Shown here: piece by piece, positions 6,354 to 7,041 of the stretch
Position numbering within the stretch: position 1 is the stretch's first letter
Layout: every line of letters begins with the position of its first letter
Assembly (NCBI GenBank): GCA_002484335.1
Contig: DLJQ01000017.1
Span: 8,898 to 15,938, forward strand
DNA: 7,041 nt
DNA from: Flavobacteriales bacterium UBA7612
Lineage (GTDB): Bacteria; Bacteroidota; Bacteroidia; Flavobacteriales; Weeksellaceae
Direction: 5' to 3'
The notes under the pieces: model-generated
What the model was told of the DNA's origin: nothing
Database searches by the model: none
What the model saw: the letters and a program-made list of their open reading frames with translations, nothing else
Translations under genes and position numbers: made by a program

Positions 6354-6364
6354 TAGCCAAGTTT
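6335..6364 (-). terminator. Intrinsic terminator of the rpmI-rplT operon
   Basis: Read on the minus strand, AAACTTGGCT (6364-6355) and AGCCAAGTTT (6350-6341) form a perfect 10-bp stem with a 4-nt ATTT loop. A run of nine T (6343-6335) follows, the last three paired at the base of the stem. It lies 29 nt after the rplT stop codon, a standard rho-independent layout. Confidence 0.93.
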
Positions 6365-6392
6365 AAAACGTTTTAATATATTGTTTAATAAA

Positions 6393-6737
6393 TTATTTTA
6401 CTTTTTCTACGATTGCTTTGAAAGCTTCTGGATTGTTCATCGCTAAGTCAGCTAAAACTTTACGATTTAATTCAATACCAGCTTTGTGAATAGCTCCCAT
6501 AAATTTAGAGTAAGACAATCCGTGTAATCTTGCACCAGCGTTAATTCTTTGAATCCATAACGCACGGAAATTTCTTTTCTTTTGACGTCTATCACGGTAA
6601 GCATAAACTAAACCTTTTTCTACTGCGTTTTTAGCAACAGTCCAAACATTTTTTCTTCTTCCGTAATATCCTTTAGCAAGTTTTAAAACTCTTTTTCTTC
6701 TAGCTCTTGACGCAACTGCGTTTACTGATCTTGGCAT
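6393..6737 (-). CDS. rplT: 50S ribosomal protein L20
   Basis: This is a 114-residue full-length L20. The N-terminus MPRSVNAVASRARRKRVLKLAKGYYGRRKN and the segments RDRRQKKRNFRALWIQRINA and LSYSKFMGAIHKAGIELNRKVLADLA are family hallmarks. The long, highly basic N-terminal extension threads into 23S rRNA domain II and is needed early in large-subunit assembly. In enterobacteria and Bacillus, L20 also represses its own operon by binding mRNA that mimics its rRNA site. The gene follows rpmI after a 95-nt structured spacer and is closed by the terminator at 6335-6364. The start is fixed by the conserved MPRS N-terminus; the upstream sequence is A-rich with no Shine-Dalgarno motif. Confidence 0.98.
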   Translation of the reverse strand: MPRSVNAVASRARRKRVLKLAKGYYGRRKNVWTVAKNAVEKGLVYAYRDRRQKKRNFRALWIQRINAGARLHGLSYSKFMGAIHKAGIELNRKVLADLAMNNPEAFKAIVEKVK

Positions 6738-6752
6738 AATTTTTAATTTTTT

Positions 6753-6799
6753 TGTAGTGGGCGAGATTTCTCTGCTTTAAGGCCCAACGACAGGGTTAA
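6753..6799 (-). promoter_or_regulatory. Structured spacer upstream of rplT, possible L20-responsive leader
   Basis: This GC-rich island in the rpmI-rplT gap has mutually exclusive pairings on the minus strand. TGGGC (6786-6782) can pair with GCCCA (6762-6758), enclosing GCAGA-GAAA-TCTCGC, a GNRA-capped hairpin with one bulged C. Alternatively the same GGG can pair with the upstream CCC (6795-6793). Placement just before rplT suggests autoregulation by L20, by analogy with known L20 mRNA sites. That role is inference; I did not match it to a described leader class. Confidence 0.35.
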
Positions 6800-6816
6800 T
6801 AATGAATTAATAAACC

Positions 6817-6838
6817 AAATAAGAACACGTTCTTATTT
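6817..6838 (-). other. Hairpin spanning the rpmI stop codon
   Basis: AAATAAGAAC and GTTCTTATTT flank a 2-nt centre, so as RNA about 9 bp form with a 4-nt loop. The rpmI stop codon TAA (6835-6833) is within the 5' arm. No U-tract follows on the minus strand, so it is not a canonical terminator. It could be an mRNA processing or stability element between rpmI and rplT. Confidence 0.55.
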
Positions 6839-7030
6839 TAATCTTAATTGTTGTTTTACTGATTTTTCATCAGCTTTATCTACTAAACCAGTTTGAGTTA
6901 AATTTCTCTTTTGTTTAGTTTCTTTTTTTGTTAGGATGTGGCTTTTAAAAGCGTGTTTTCTTTTAATTTTACCTGTTCCTGTTAATTTGAAACGTTTTTT
7001 CGCTCCAGATTTTGTTTTTAATTTTGGCAT
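6833..7030 (-). CDS. rpmI: 50S ribosomal protein L35
   Basis: This is a 65-residue full-length L35. The conserved MPKLKTKSGAKKRFKLTGTG N-terminus is followed by a basic RKHAFKSHILTKKETKQKRNL core and the usual short C-terminal helix. It binds 23S rRNA in the large subunit. It precedes rplT in the conserved order; infC (IF-3) would be expected immediately upstream, beyond the window edge, since only 11 nt remain. The stop codon lies in the hairpin at 6817-6838. Confidence 0.97.
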   Translation of the reverse strand: MPKLKTKSGAKKRFKLTGTGKIKRKHAFKSHILTKKETKQKRNLTQTGLVDKADEKSVKQQLRLK

Positions 7031-7041
7031 GATTACAAATA

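Noticed and set aside
1..7041. CRISPR array, tRNA, rRNA, insertion sequence, phage or defence system
   Set aside because: I saw no regularly spaced short repeats, tRNA- or rRNA-like sequences, transposase or integrase motifs, or known defence domains on either strand.

Overview
The window looks like chromosomal DNA from a member of the Bacteroidota, most likely Flavobacteriales. It is very AT-rich. Start codons are preceded by A-rich tracts rather than Shine-Dalgarno motifs. Signal peptides end in the 'SFAQ' style common in that order. A perfect copy of the Bacteroidota -7 promoter element (TAnnTTTG) sits upstream of one gene, and the L35 and L20 proteins are ordinary. I cannot name a genus from the sequence alone.

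Layout. (1) Positions 158-3336, + strand: four tandem paralogous genes for exported proteins of about 245-270 residues. Each has a signal peptide, an N-terminal carboxypeptidase-regulatory-like (transthyretin-fold) beta domain, and a C-terminal, mostly helical module of unknown function. Genes 1/2 and 2/3 overlap by exactly 8 nt each. Genes 3/4 are separated by 90 nt. (2) Positions 3376-4686, + strand: an outer-membrane beta-barrel porin-like protein with a short N-terminal coiled coil, 39 nt after the fourth paralog and probably co-transcribed with it. (3) Positions 4687-4874: a convergent intergenic region with an A/T palindrome, a structured repeat-like element of about 108 bp, and a perfect 15-bp-stem bidirectional terminator. 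(4) Positions 4875-6306, - strand: a YafV/Nit2-type omega-amidase (nitrilase superfamily) whose start overlaps by 35 nt the end of a PAP2-family membrane phosphatase. A -7 promoter element for this pair lies just beside the terminator of the ribosomal-protein operon. (5) Positions 6393-7030, - strand: rplT and rpmI (L20 and L35), the end of what is usually the infC-rpmI-rplT operon, with a structured 95-nt spacer between them.

How the genes may work together. The four paralogs and the porin are all predicted envelope proteins and may form one operon, but nothing in the sequence fixes their function. The omega-amidase/PAP2 pair is a separate unit, translationally linked by overlap but without an obvious shared pathway. 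The ribosomal-protein genes are housekeeping.

The most interesting parts are the paralog array and two non-coding structures. In the array, the N-terminal halves of genes 2 and 3 have been kept almost identical while their C-terminal halves have split. The non-coding structures are the hairpin-rich element at 4711-4818 and the possible L20-responsive structure between rpmI and rplT. I see no evidence for a defence system, CRISPR array, transposase or prophage.
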